Origin: Mesoaciditoga sp.
GTDB taxonomy: Bacteria; Thermotogota; Thermotogae; Mesoaciditogales; Mesoaciditogaceae
Reading direction: 5' to 3'
DNA: 64,000 nucleotides
NCBI GenBank assembly: GCA_015491995.1
Contig: WGFY01000071.1
Span: 32,277-96,276, forward strand
Positions 42,171 through 50,248 of the stretch are shown here, one piece after another. The position numbers were made by a program, and so were the translations under genes. The notes beneath the pieces are model-generated. The model saw nothing but the letters and a program-made list of their open reading frames with translations. It was not told the origin of the DNA and did no database searches. Each line of letters begins with the position of its first letter. The stretch's first letter is position 1.

Positions 42171-42877
42171 CTCTTTTCACCTCGGAACATGTCGAGAAAA
42201 GTTTCTGAAAGGTTGGTGCCATTTTTTTCTTTCAAGTTGTCAAGTGTCCCGTTGTACATGATGTTTCCTTCTTTTAAGATGATAAGATCATCACAGACTT
42301 CTTCAACTTCCGAAAGAATGTGCGAAGAATACAAGACGGTTTTTCCACCCACTACATTTTCATTGACAAGATTGAGAACTTCTTTTCTTATAAGTGGATC
42401 AAGACCCCATGTTGGTTCATCCAAGACGTAAAGTTTCACATCTTGGGCAAAAGCCAATGAAACGTACAATTTCGTCCTGTTTCCCTGCGATAATTCTCCA
42501 ATTTTCCTATCCATCGTCAAGCCCAATCTTTTTGCCAATTTTTCAAACCTTTCAAATGAAAAGTTCGGTGCGAACGAACCAAAGATCTTCACCATTTTTG
42601 GCACTTTTATCCAATCGTAAAGGGATTTCTCCTCAGGTACAAAAGAAGCATCCTTTACACCATCTGGAAAAGGCTGTTTCCCCAGTGTCAAAATCTCTCC
42701 GGAAGTCGGTTTCAACGTGCCGAGCAAACATTTAAGGGTTGTTGTTTTCCCTGCGCCATTCGGGCCCAGCAGTGCAAAAATTCTTCCACTTCGAATTGAA
42801 AAGCTTACGCCCTTCAAAGCTTTGACACCATTTTTATACACTTTTGAAAGTCCTTTAGCTTCAATTACATCCATCAT
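42167..42877 (-). CDS. ABC transporter ATP-binding protein
   Basis: 236 residues: Walker A LLGPNGAGKTT, a Q-loop region, the signature LSQGNR, Walker B LYVLDEPTWGLDP and H-loop YSSHILSEVEE. It is of the short exporter type associated with YtrA-family regulators. ATG 42877 (or the next ATG) follows GGAGAAGGTG. It overlaps the regulator gene by 17 bases. Confidence 0.92.
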   Translation of the reverse strand: MMDVIEAKGLSKVYKNGVKALKGVSFSIRSGRIFALLGPNGAGKTTTLKCLLGTLKPTSGEILTLGKQPFPDGVKDASFVPEEKSLYDWIKVPKMVKIFGSFAPNFSFERFEKLAKRLGLTMDRKIGELSQGNRTKLYVSLAFAQDVKLYVLDEPTWGLDPLIRKEVLNLVNENVVGGKTVLYSSHILSEVEEVCDDLIILKEGNIMYNGTLDNLKEKNGTNLSETFLDMFRGEKR

Positions 42878-43250
42878 CAAACACCTTCTCCACAATTTCA
42901 GATGTCCTTTTTTTAATTTCCTCTTTTGAGAGAGAGAATCTTGACATCTTTATCACGATCCTTTCCAAAGTTTTATCAAGCTCTTCCAAACGTTCTTCAA
43001 AAGAACGCTTAGAAGGGCTTGCCACACGATAACCTATACCAGGCTTTGAATACACGTATCCCTTCGATTGAAGGACGAAGTAAGCTTTTGCAATCGTATT
43101 TGGATTGGCTTTGATATCGAAGGCCAATTTTCTGACCGAAGGAAGTCCATCGTCTTTTTTCAATTCGCTGGATAAAATCGCATCCTCGATCGTTCTAACA
43201 ATTTGTTTGTACACAGGTACGTCTGAATGATAATCGAGACTTATATGCAT
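42861..43250 (-). CDS. GntR family regulator, YtrA subfamily
   Basis: 129 residues: an N-terminal winged helix with VPVYKQIVRTIEDAIL and LPSVRKLAFDIKANPNTIAK, then only a short two-helix dimerisation tail, the hallmark of the YtrA subfamily that represses its own ABC exporter operon. The palindrome at 43264-43281, just downstream of its TATAAT, is the likely operator. No clear ribosome binding site before the ATG. Confidence 0.9.
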   Translation of the reverse strand: MHISLDYHSDVPVYKQIVRTIEDAILSSELKKDDGLPSVRKLAFDIKANPNTIAKAYFVLQSKGYVYSKPGIGYRVASPSKRSFEERLEELDKTLERIVIKMSRFSLSKEEIKKRTSEIVEKVFDDGCN

Positions 43251-43263
43251 TTGTTTTCACACT

Positions 43264-43296
43264 TTCGTACTATTGTACTAATACAGTGATATTATA
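43264..43296 (-). promoter_or_regulatory. promoter and operator of the GntR-ABC operon
   Basis: On the minus strand TGT-TATAAT (43296-43291) is followed within 10 bases by an inverted repeat TTAGTAC-AATA-GTACGAA (43281-43264; one mismatch). Placement over the start of transcription fits autorepression by the GntR protein. Confidence 0.6.
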
Positions 43297-43391
43297 ACAG
43301 ACAAAAGCAAGATATGTCAATCAAGACATAGAAAAGAGCTGTGACGCGTTCAAGCGGTTTTTATTTTTTGAAGAGTGTGGAGATTTCGTAC

Positions 43392-44555
43392 TCAAAGCCG
43401 AATTAAGTCATCAAATGTTTCTCTACGCCTTATGAGTTTAAAATCTTTTCCGTCAAAAATGACTTCAGCAGGTCTTAAAGAAAGATTGTAATTTGAGGCC
43501 ATTGAATATCCATAAGCTCCCACATCGTAAATTATTCCAAGATCTCCAACTTTTGGAGTTTTAACTTCTCTATTTTTTCCAAATGTATCTCCACTCTCAC
43601 AAACACGTCCAACCACATCGACTAATATCTTGGAACCATTGGAGAGAAATTCAATGTGATGATGGGCGTTGTAAAGTATGGGTCTTAAAAAAGTTGACAT
43701 GGAAGCATCAACAGCGATGAAATTCTTAAACGAAGAGTGCTTGATTTCCAAAACTTTTGTAACAAGATATCCTGCGGGACCAATGATAAATCTCCCAAGC
43801 TCTAAATGTATGGGGATTCCAATTTTTTTTAGCAGAGGGACAATTTTTTCTCGGTATTTCTCAGTACTCAATTCGGTACCGTTGTGAAGATAATCTACTC
43901 CCCACCCTCCGCCGATGTTTAAAAATTCGAGTTTTAGATCTTCCTTATCTATGAAAAGTTTCAAAGAGTTCAGTGTGTCGATAAAGGGCGAAACGTCTGT
44001 TATTTGAGATCCTATGTGACAGTGGAGGCCAACCAATTTCAAATTCGCTGGTAAAGTATGAATAAGCTTTGAAGCTTCTTTCATGTCCACGCCAAATTTA
44101 TTTTCCCTAAGACCTGTCGATATATGTGGATGAGTTTTGGCATCAACATTCGGATTTATCCTTATGGCAACGCGTGCCGATAAATTTTTTGGAAACCTTT
44201 CGACTTCTTCCATAGAATCCACATTGATGTATCTCACCTTGTCTTTTAGATAAATTCCCAGTTCATCTTCAGTTTTTCCATTTCCATTTATCACCATCTC
44301 ATCGGAGGTAAATCCTACGGATTTTGCCATCTTGTACTCGCTCATCGAAACGACATCGGCACCACATCCAAAAGCTCTCATACGCTTCAACAAATGGAAG
44401 TTCGAATTCGATTTGAATGCAAAAAAAATCCTGTGTTCAACTCCTTCCAAGGTCTTTTGCACCTTATGAATACGATTTTCTATTTCTTTTAAATCGTAGA
44501 TGTAAAGTGGCGTTCCAAAATTCTTTGCAGCTCTCACGAGCATTTCTTCATTCAT
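43392..44555 (-). CDS. lysA: diaminopimelate decarboxylase
   Basis: A PLP-dependent alanine-racemase-fold enzyme of 387 residues; last step of lysine synthesis. K48 in FAFKSN binds PLP, GLHCHIGSQ and GGGWG contact the cofactor phosphate, and VCESGDTFG supplies the active-site Cys of the partner subunit. Length is normal. It starts 40 bases after a small membrane-protein gene on the same strand. The 140 bases between it and the GntR gene hold the latter's promoter. Confidence 0.93.
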   Translation of the reverse strand: MNEEMLVRAAKNFGTPLYIYDLKEIENRIHKVQKTLEGVEHRIFFAFKSNSNFHLLKRMRAFGCGADVVSMSEYKMAKSVGFTSDEMVINGNGKTEDELGIYLKDKVRYINVDSMEEVERFPKNLSARVAIRINPNVDAKTHPHISTGLRENKFGVDMKEASKLIHTLPANLKLVGLHCHIGSQITDVSPFIDTLNSLKLFIDKEDLKLEFLNIGGGWGVDYLHNGTELSTEKYREKIVPLLKKIGIPIHLELGRFIIGPAGYLVTKVLEIKHSSFKNFIAVDASMSTFLRPILYNAHHHIEFLSNGSKILVDVVGRVCESGDTFGKNREVKTPKVGDLGIIYDVGAYGYSMASNYNLSLRPAEVIFDGKDFKLIRRRETFDDLIRL

Positions 44556-44594
44556 AATAGACTCCTATTGATAAGATTGTTGATATACTTAAAC

Positions 44595-44921
44595 CTAAAA
44601 AGTGTCATTCCGGATTTCCATAGCTAACTTGTTCAATTCCATCTGAACAAGAATCATGAAGACAGGTTTTATGACAATTGACAGCAAAAACCATGCCACT
44701 GTGGCGTTATCTTTCTTCACATAATATGAAAAACCATCTGAATACTTGTACAAAAAATACAAGTCCACTATTGGAATTATGTAAAGCCATGCGGTTGGTA
44801 TATTCGCTCCCAAAGAGTTAATTTCACTTTTAGTTTGAACATACCAATATATCATATAGAGCCCAAATGTACTTACGGCAAATACAATTACAAGTACGGG
44901 GCTCCTCCATTGAGTATGCAT
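44595..44921 (-). CDS. DUF4234-like membrane protein
   Basis: 108 residues with three or four membrane helices. The N-terminal VIVFAVSTFGLYMIYWYVQTK is the typical DUF4234 opening (Tyr/Trp-rich first helix and turn). GGAGGGG precedes the ATG. Function unknown. The 195 bases upstream to the ABC permease hold no gene I can support. Confidence 0.65.
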   Translation of the reverse strand: MHTQWRSPVLVIVFAVSTFGLYMIYWYVQTKSEINSLGANIPTAWLYIIPIVDLYFLYKYSDGFSYYVKKDNATVAWFLLSIVIKPVFMILVQMELNKLAMEIRNDTF

Positions 44922-45115
44922 TCACCACCCCTCCATTTTTACAGGAATACTCCAACGATCAAATTTCGTGTTTCTAATCTTGTAAAATAGAGACAAATCA
45001 ATGCGTCGATCTCAAATGTATTTTGACATATAGTCTCTTATAATGCAAGTGATTTTTCAAAAACATGAAATGCGATTTGTCAAGAAAGACCGTTTTAAAA
45101 TGGCCATTAGGGTGA

Positions 45116-46210
45116 TCAGTCTTGCGTCAATTTTTGGAAACTCACAGTGGCAATAGCCGAAGTGACAACCGTAAAGCATATGAGCACCACAACATCCATC
45201 CATATGAAATTCCAACCTACGTTCAAAGTGATAACCTTTCTGAGGGCATCTGCCGCGTATGTTAATGGAAAGATGTACGCTATGTATTGCATGATTTTTG
45301 GCATCTGTTGAATTGGGAAAAAAACGCCTGAGAAGAACATCATCGGAAATGTTATTGTCGTCATACTTATCATCGCCGTTTCCTGATCTTTCATTGCTGC
45401 CGTGAACATAACACCAACTCCTATGAAACTGAATGTGCTGAGTAAAAGTAAAAATATTGTCCACAGCAAAGATGTACCGGTGAACTTCACCCCAAAAAAG
45501 AGCCATGAAACGACGAGAATTACCATGGCCGTTGCAATTCCTCTTATTGACTGGGCAAGTATCTTGCCTATGACTATGCTTCCACGACTTATCGGTGTTA
45601 CCATGATTCCGTCTAATGTCCCGAGCTCTCTTTCTCTTGTTATTGAGGAAGCAAGTCCTGTCATGACACTCATTATGGCTATCATGGCCATAAGACCCGG
45701 CACGGTGAAATCGTAGTAATTGAAAGCCGTCCCATCTGCATTCACAAGTTTAGATTTAACGACGTTTCGCTTGGTGTTTTTTGTGCCTTCACTTCCGAAC
45801 ACACCCACAAGCATTTGTGACATCATGATACCGGCTTGAGGATTGGCAGGGCTTGGTATGACATCCATTGCCACAGATCTGTTAAGTGCCACTGACAAAG
45901 AAAAATCTTTGGGTATTATGGCACCTATCACTATTTTCCCACTTGCAAGTGCATTTATCAAATCTTGACGGGAATTGTAAAAGATCATCTTGGATGCAGC
46001 CGTATTTGATAAAGATTTTTCAACTTTTGAATTGAAGATCAAGTCCTTGGAATATACGCCTATGCTTCCACCATAAGATCCACCTGCTTTGGGGAATATA
46101 AAACCAAGCATGATCATCAGGATGATGGGCATTAAAATAGAAAATACAACCCTTGTTCTTCCTCTTAAAAACGTCTTCAAATCCTTCCATGCTATATCCC
46201 AAAGTCTCAT
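45116..46210 (-). CDS. ABC-2 type transporter permease (large)
   Basis: 364 residues: one helix at about 20-40, an extracytoplasmic domain of some 150 residues (SLSNTAASKMIFYNSRQDLI region) and five C-terminal helices with ERELGTLDGIMVTPISR, the conserved ABC2_membrane_3 coupling segment. This YhhJ/DrrB-like layout is typical of drug or lipid exporters. It starts immediately after the partner ATPase gene. Confidence 0.9.
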   Translation of the reverse strand: MRLWDIAWKDLKTFLRGRTRVVFSILMPIILMIMLGFIFPKAGGSYGGSIGVYSKDLIFNSKVEKSLSNTAASKMIFYNSRQDLINALASGKIVIGAIIPKDFSLSVALNRSVAMDVIPSPANPQAGIMMSQMLVGVFGSEGTKNTKRNVVKSKLVNADGTAFNYYDFTVPGLMAMIAIMSVMTGLASSITRERELGTLDGIMVTPISRGSIVIGKILAQSIRGIATAMVILVVSWLFFGVKFTGTSLLWTIFLLLLSTFSFIGVGVMFTAAMKDQETAMISMTTITFPMMFFSGVFFPIQQMPKIMQYIAYIFPLTYAADALRKVITLNVGWNFIWMDVVVLICFTVVTSAIATVSFQKLTQD

Positions 46211-47170
46211 TTATTTCACCTCTTCGTTCAAGGTATTGCGCATTCCTTTTTCCACGTTGTTATCGGATCCTTCTGATAACTCGACATATACATCTTCAAG
46301 GGATGGCTCAAGCGTTTTGAAACTTCTTATCTGAATGTTTAACTTTGCAACATCTCTTAAAAATTCACCTATATCCTCAACCTCCACTTTCAAATATCCA
46401 CCTTCCTGAATGAGGATCTTTCCCTTGATCTTATCCTTAGCAAGTGTTTCATCAGTTTCCATCTCAACGATCTCGGCTTTTTTGAAATGTTTTTTTATCT
46501 CTTTCAAAGTGCCCTTCGATATTATCTTTCCTTCACTCATTATCGCCACTTCATCCACATTCATGAGTTCGACATCGTGAAGCACATGGGTTGTGTAAAC
46601 GATTGTCCTTCCCTCTTCTCTTAAACCAACTATGAAGTCTCTTATATGTTTTGTTGAAACAGGGTCAAGCCCGAGAGTGGGCTCATCGAGGAATATTATC
46701 TTCGGATCCGGAACAAGTGCCCTTGCAAGATTTACTTTTTGCCTCATACCAGTGCTCATTTTGGATATCAACATGTCCTTGAAGGTCCAGATGTCGAAAA
46801 GTTTTAAAAATTCCTTTGCCCTTTCCTCTGAAATGGAATCTTTTATCCCATAAAGTCTTGAAAAGAATTTTATGTTTTCCATGGCCGTCAGATCGTTATA
46901 AAGTATGACCTTTTCCGCTACAAGACCTATGTTTCTTCTTACATTTGTTGGATCTTTCAAAAGATCGTAACCGGCCACCTCTATGTACCCATCTGTTGGG
47001 ACTGCAAGGTTTGTCAAAACTCTTATCGTTGTGCTTTTTCCTGCACCATTTTGGCCCAAAAGTGCGAAAAGCTCTCCGTATTTCACTTCAAAGGAAATTC
47101 CATCAACGGCCTTGACTTTTTTGAAATATTTCTTCAAGCCCTTTACAACTATTGCTTTTTTGGTGTTCAT
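46211..47170 (-). CDS. ABC transporter ATP-binding protein (DrrA-like)
   Basis: 319 residues: Walker A LLGQNGAGKSTT, signature MSTGMRQKVNLARAL, Walker B IIFLDEPTLGLDP and VYTTHVLHDVE, followed by the 90-residue C-terminal regulatory domain found in DrrA/NatA-type exporters. CTAAGGAGG lies upstream. With the permease it forms a two-gene exporter apparently controlled by the PadR protein encoded upstream. Confidence 0.92.
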   Translation of the reverse strand: MNTKKAIVVKGLKKYFKKVKAVDGISFEVKYGELFALLGQNGAGKSTTIRVLTNLAVPTDGYIEVAGYDLLKDPTNVRRNIGLVAEKVILYNDLTAMENIKFFSRLYGIKDSISEERAKEFLKLFDIWTFKDMLISKMSTGMRQKVNLARALVPDPKIIFLDEPTLGLDPVSTKHIRDFIVGLREEGRTIVYTTHVLHDVELMNVDEVAIMSEGKIISKGTLKEIKKHFKKAEIVEMETDETLAKDKIKGKILIQEGGYLKVEVEDIGEFLRDVAKLNIQIRSFKTLEPSLEDVYVELSEGSDNNVEKGMRNTLNEEVK

Positions 47171-47223
47171 TTTAAATCCTCCTTAGGATCACCTTGATCA
47201 CTGAAATTTCTGTGAAAGAATTA

Positions 47224-47304
47224 TTAAGGCTGAAAGTCTGTCCGCTGCTTGAACTTTTTTAAACGCGTTTCATGATCTTCAACAGCTATGGCTCTATCTT
47301 TCAT
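47224..47304 (-). CDS. 26-codon ORF between padR and the ABC genes
   Basis: ATG 47304 overlaps the end of the PadR gene and has AAAGGAG seven bases upstream. The frame reads MKDRAIAVEDHETRLKKF and ends at TAA 47224-47226; it is short, charged and without a known family. It could be a coupling ORF or a leftover of a longer gene. Low certainty. Confidence 0.35.
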   Translation of the reverse strand: MKDRAIAVEDHETRLKKFKQRTDFQP

Positions 47305-47749
47305 CAAGCCACTCCTTTATTTGTCCTTCGACATCTTCTAAATCTCTTATCAGTCCTTCCACATCTTTTCTTTTTTTCCAATTGACAGCGTGTATACGGT
47401 AAAATAATCTTTTTAAAACATCCTGAATCTCTTTCGGCATAGATGTGTAAGGTTTATCCATGGCTATGCCAACTTTGCGCATGAGATTTTTAAAGATCTC
47501 TTTATTTGAATGGATGTCTTTCAAAAATTCCTTTCCTTCTTCTGTAAGATAATAAAACTTTTTTCGACCTTCATTTCGTTGGTTCAAAATGCCGTTTTTT
47601 GTGAGATCACCTAATTGGGGATACACCGTTCCAGCAGAAGCGGGGATCCCTTTTTCCTTACAATATTTCAAAAAATCGTATCCGGTTATCTCTCCTTTTT
47701 TCTCAATGAAATTGAGAAGTAAGAATTTCAAAAATGCGAACTTTGCCAT
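47294..47749 (-). CDS. PadR family transcription regulator
   Basis: 151 residues: an N-terminal winged helix (ITGYDFLKYCKEKGI, ASAGTVYPQLGDLTKNGIL, RKKFYYLTEEGKEFL) and a C-terminal helical dimerisation region, the PadR-s1 arrangement. Such proteins commonly repress multidrug exporters and respond to the drug. The 20-bp palindrome over its own promoter supports autoregulation together with the downstream ABC genes. Confidence 0.9.
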   Translation of the reverse strand: MAKFAFLKFLLLNFIEKKGEITGYDFLKYCKEKGIPASAGTVYPQLGDLTKNGILNQRNEGRKKFYYLTEEGKEFLKDIHSNKEIFKNLMRKVGIAMDKPYTSMPKEIQDVLKRLFYRIHAVNWKKRKDVEGLIRDLEDVEGQIKEWLDER

Positions 47750-47772
47750 GTACTCACCTTCTATCTTTTTAG

Positions 47773-47817
47773 ATATATCTATATAGATATATTATACTCA
47801 ATACTTCGACATGTCAA
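47773..47817 (-). promoter_or_regulatory. padR promoter and palindromic operator
   Basis: On the minus strand a consensus TTGACA (47817-47812) is followed by TATAAT (47796-47791, spacing 15) or TAATAT (spacing 17). A perfect 20-base palindrome (47773-47792), with CTATATAG at its centre, overlaps the downstream edge of the -10 box, the expected place for a PadR repressor. Confidence 0.7.
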
Positions 47818-47876
47818 GTGATGAGAAAAAGTTCATCAATTCGAAAAATACACGTTATATTTTTCAAGGAAATGTA

Positions 47877-47885
47877 TGGTATAAA
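47877..47885 (+). promoter_or_regulatory. extended -10 promoter of the riboswitch operon
   Basis: TGG then TATAAA (47880-47885), with no -35 box. Transcription would begin at about 47891-47892, exactly at the first base of the aptamer. Confidence 0.5.
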
Positions 47886-47891
47886 TAAAGA

Positions 47892-47950
47892 GGGCGGAGG
47901 AGTTCGCCTAAGCTTAAAAGCCAATGACTCCTGAAAAGGAGTCATTTTTT
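47892..47950 (+). ncRNA. fluoride (crcB) riboswitch-like element with terminator
   Basis: Aligned to the Thermotoga petrophila aptamer from memory: P1 GGGCG (47892-47896) pairs with CGCCT (47905-47909); an 8-base loop carries GGAGT (47899-47903), which pairs with ACTCC (47927-47931) as the 5-bp pseudoknot in the same register; a short P2 GCT-TAAA-AGC (47912-47921) follows; the conserved A40, U41, G42 and U48 are present. The A6-U38 pair is replaced by G (47897) and C (47922). The pseudoknot strand is also the 5' arm of a 10-bp terminator (47923-47932 with 47937-47946, GAAA loop, T-run). Ligand binding would block termination, an ON switch. Confidence 0.75.
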
Positions 47951-47967
47951 ATTTTGGAGGTGTAGAC

Positions 47968-48918
47968 GTGAAAGTCTTTGAAATCAAACAAAAGATCGTG
48001 GACAACGTATCGAAAGTTATCTTCGGCAAAAAAGAAGTTGTAGAAAAACTCGTTGTAGCTTTTATGATAGGTGGACATGTCCTTATAGAAGATGTTCCAG
48101 GAACCGGGAAAACCATGCTGGCAAGGGCAATATCCATATCTTTAGGATTGGATTTCAAACGCGTACAATTCACCCCTGACTTACTTCCTACGGATTTAAC
48201 CGGTTTGTCTATTTACAAAAAAGAGAGCGAGAAGTTCGAATTCAAAAAAGGGCCGATTTTCACCGATATACTCTTAATCGATGAGATAAACAGGGCAACA
48301 CCAAAAACTCAGTCTGCCCTTTTAGAAGCTATGGCTGAGAATCAAGTAACGGTTGATGGAGTCACGCACCCCCTAAGTGAAAACTTCTTTGTCATAGCAA
48401 CCCAAAACCCGATAGAGTATCAAGGAACCTTTCCACTTCCGGAAGCTCAATTGGACAGGTTCGCCTTTCTCTTAAGAGTTGGATACCCAGGTCATGATAA
48501 GGAAGTGGAAATGCTTACTTCACAGATGAAACATCATCCTATTTTCGATGTGAAGACTGAGGTCTCAGCCGAGGAAGTCTCATTCATAAGAAATTCGGTA
48601 AAGAACGTGACTGTTGACGATACCATTAAAGACTACATAGTCTCCATTGTCGAACATACACGTCACAACAAAGATCTTTATTTGGGAGCCAGTCCAAGAG
48701 CATCTATAAGCTTAATGAGGGGTGCAATGGCCTATGCACTTATCAGCGGAAGGGGTTATGTCATACCTGAAGACGTAAAAACCATTGCAAAAGAGGTTTT
48801 AACGCATAGGCTTATTCTCACATCGGAAGCGCGTGTTCGTATGAGAAAAGTTGAAGACGTGATAGAGGGGACTTTTGAAGAAGTTCCTTTACCGGTGATG
48901 AAAAAAGATGAAATATGA
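47968..48918 (+). CDS. MoxR family AAA+ ATPase
   Basis: 316 residues. Walker A DVPGTGKTMLARA near 50-60, Walker B ILLIDEINRATPKTQSALLEAM, sensor region ATQNPIEYQGTFPLPEAQLDRF and the C-terminal lid (LGASPRASISLMR) define MoxR. These ATPases act as chaperones with DUF58 or VWA proteins, often in envelope maturation. GTG start after GGAGGTG. First gene of the riboswitch-led operon, overlapping the DUF58 gene by 11 bases. Confidence 0.93.
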   Translation: MKVFEIKQKIVDNVSKVIFGKKEVVEKLVVAFMIGGHVLIEDVPGTGKTMLARAISISLGLDFKRVQFTPDLLPTDLTGLSIYKKESEKFEFKKGPIFTDILLIDEINRATPKTQSALLEAMAENQVTVDGVTHPLSENFFVIATQNPIEYQGTFPLPEAQLDRFAFLLRVGYPGHDKEVEMLTSQMKHHPIFDVKTEVSAEEVSFIRNSVKNVTVDDTIKDYIVSIVEHTRHNKDLYLGASPRASISLMRGAMAYALISGRGYVIPEDVKTIAKEVLTHRLILTSEARVRMRKVEDVIEGTFEEVPLPVMKKDEI

Positions 48919-50248
48919 TCTTTCTCCCCTTATAACTCTTAGCATTTTTTCTGTTTTAATGCTTTTGATAAGTTTTGGACCCTTTAGCATTGCTGTTACC
49001 GCCGTTACACTTGTAATGTGGTTGTATTTCGTTCTCAGCATAGGTGCATTTAAACGTCTGGAAGTAAAAGCAAGTGTTTACCCTTCACGAGTTTTTACGG
49101 ACGATCCAGTTGAATGTGAGTCGTATGTTCGTAACCGCTCTAAAGTTGCCTTTTCGCAAGTTGAACTGATAGATTTTGCGGCGGAAGGCTATGCAATGGA
49201 AAATGTTGTGCTGTCATTCGAAGAAGAGCTGTCTGATGAAAAAAAGAGCCTGGGTGAAAGGCACATCAAAGGATCCCTTAAACCAAAAGAAATTCTTAAA
49301 GTCAAGTATGTAATGGGATTCAGAACTCGTGGGGAGCATGAATTTCACAGCATAAGGTTATCAATTAAAAGTGTCTTGGGACTTTTTAAAATTGAAAGGG
49401 TATTTTATCCTAAACGCCAAGTTTTGGTTTTTCCTCAAATACTTCCCATAGATAAATTCAAAACGATGCTTGTTGATCCTACAGAAGGAGAAAAATCCAA
49501 TTTCAAACTTTTAGAAGATTCAAGCCATATAGTGGGAGTTCATGAATACAGCAGAGAGCCATTTCAGCGTATACATTGGAAAATCAGCGCTCATCTGGAC
49601 AAGTTGATGGTTAAAGAATATGAATACACGGCTTCCTCAATTATTCGAATGTACGTTGACTACAACTTGCCTAAAGAAGTTTATGCGAGAAATGTGTGGT
49701 CCTCCATAAGAAAAGATTACGAAGAATACGCTTCCATAGCTTCTTCTGGAATAATCAAATATTTTGCAGATCATGGCATGGGGATCACACTAAAGGTATT
49801 GGCTGATAAGATCTACAAAGTTTCTCCTCAGATGGTTAGAAAAGACTACGTTCCGTATTTAGATGTGTTGGCGAGAGAAAAAGGGGTTAACGATCCAAGT
49901 GATGACATATCAATGGAAAAGGTGTTGGGAAAAGATATGTATTCGATGTCAAAGAGCACCACTGTCGTTTTGATTTCCCTTTATTTGACAGATAACGTTG
50001 TGCCTAAATTGTTGACCATACGCTCACGTGTTTCAAGAGTCGTTGTTTTTGTCATGCCGTATGGGTTTAGAATGCCATACCATAAAAAATACAGGACTTT
50101 TGCAATTTTACCTCAAGAAGTTAAAAAGTTAAGGGACCAGAGTGCCTTGCTCATGGAAAACAACGTTATGGTTCACGTGATGATGGACAATGAGTCTGTA
50201 GATGAGGTGATACACGGATATGAACAAAATCCTTTGGAAAATCGCTGA
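48908..50248 (+). CDS. DUF58 domain protein
   Basis: 446 residues: two membrane helices at the N-terminus (about 5-45), a beta-rich extracytoplasmic part with VYPSRVFTDDPVECES, and the DUF58 signature VGVHEYSREPFQRIHWKISA followed by a VWA-like fold. Standard partner of MoxR, encoded directly upstream. The family is linked to cell-envelope functions without a firm biochemical role. Confidence 0.88.
   Translation: MKYDLSPLITLSIFSVLMLLISFGPFSIAVTAVTLVMWLYFVLSIGAFKRLEVKASVYPSRVFTDDPVECESYVRNRSKVAFSQVELIDFAAEGYAMENVVLSFEEELSDEKKSLGERHIKGSLKPKEILKVKYVMGFRTRGEHEFHSIRLSIKSVLGLFKIERVFYPKRQVLVFPQILPIDKFKTMLVDPTEGEKSNFKLLEDSSHIVGVHEYSREPFQRIHWKISAHLDKLMVKEYEYTASSIIRMYVDYNLPKEVYARNVWSSIRKDYEEYASIASSGIIKYFADHGMGITLKVLADKIYKVSPQMVRKDYVPYLDVLAREKGVNDPSDDISMEKVLGKDMYSMSKSTTVVLISLYLTDNVVPKLLTIRSRVSRVVVFVMPYGFRMPYHKKYRTFAILPQEVKKLRDQSALLMENNVMVHVMMDNESVDEVIHGYEQNPLENR

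Noticed and set aside
45057..45506. 149-codon minus-strand frame over the end of the large ABC permease
   Set aside because: Overlaps a firm gene in another frame, with His/Arg/Cys-rich composition and no start signals.
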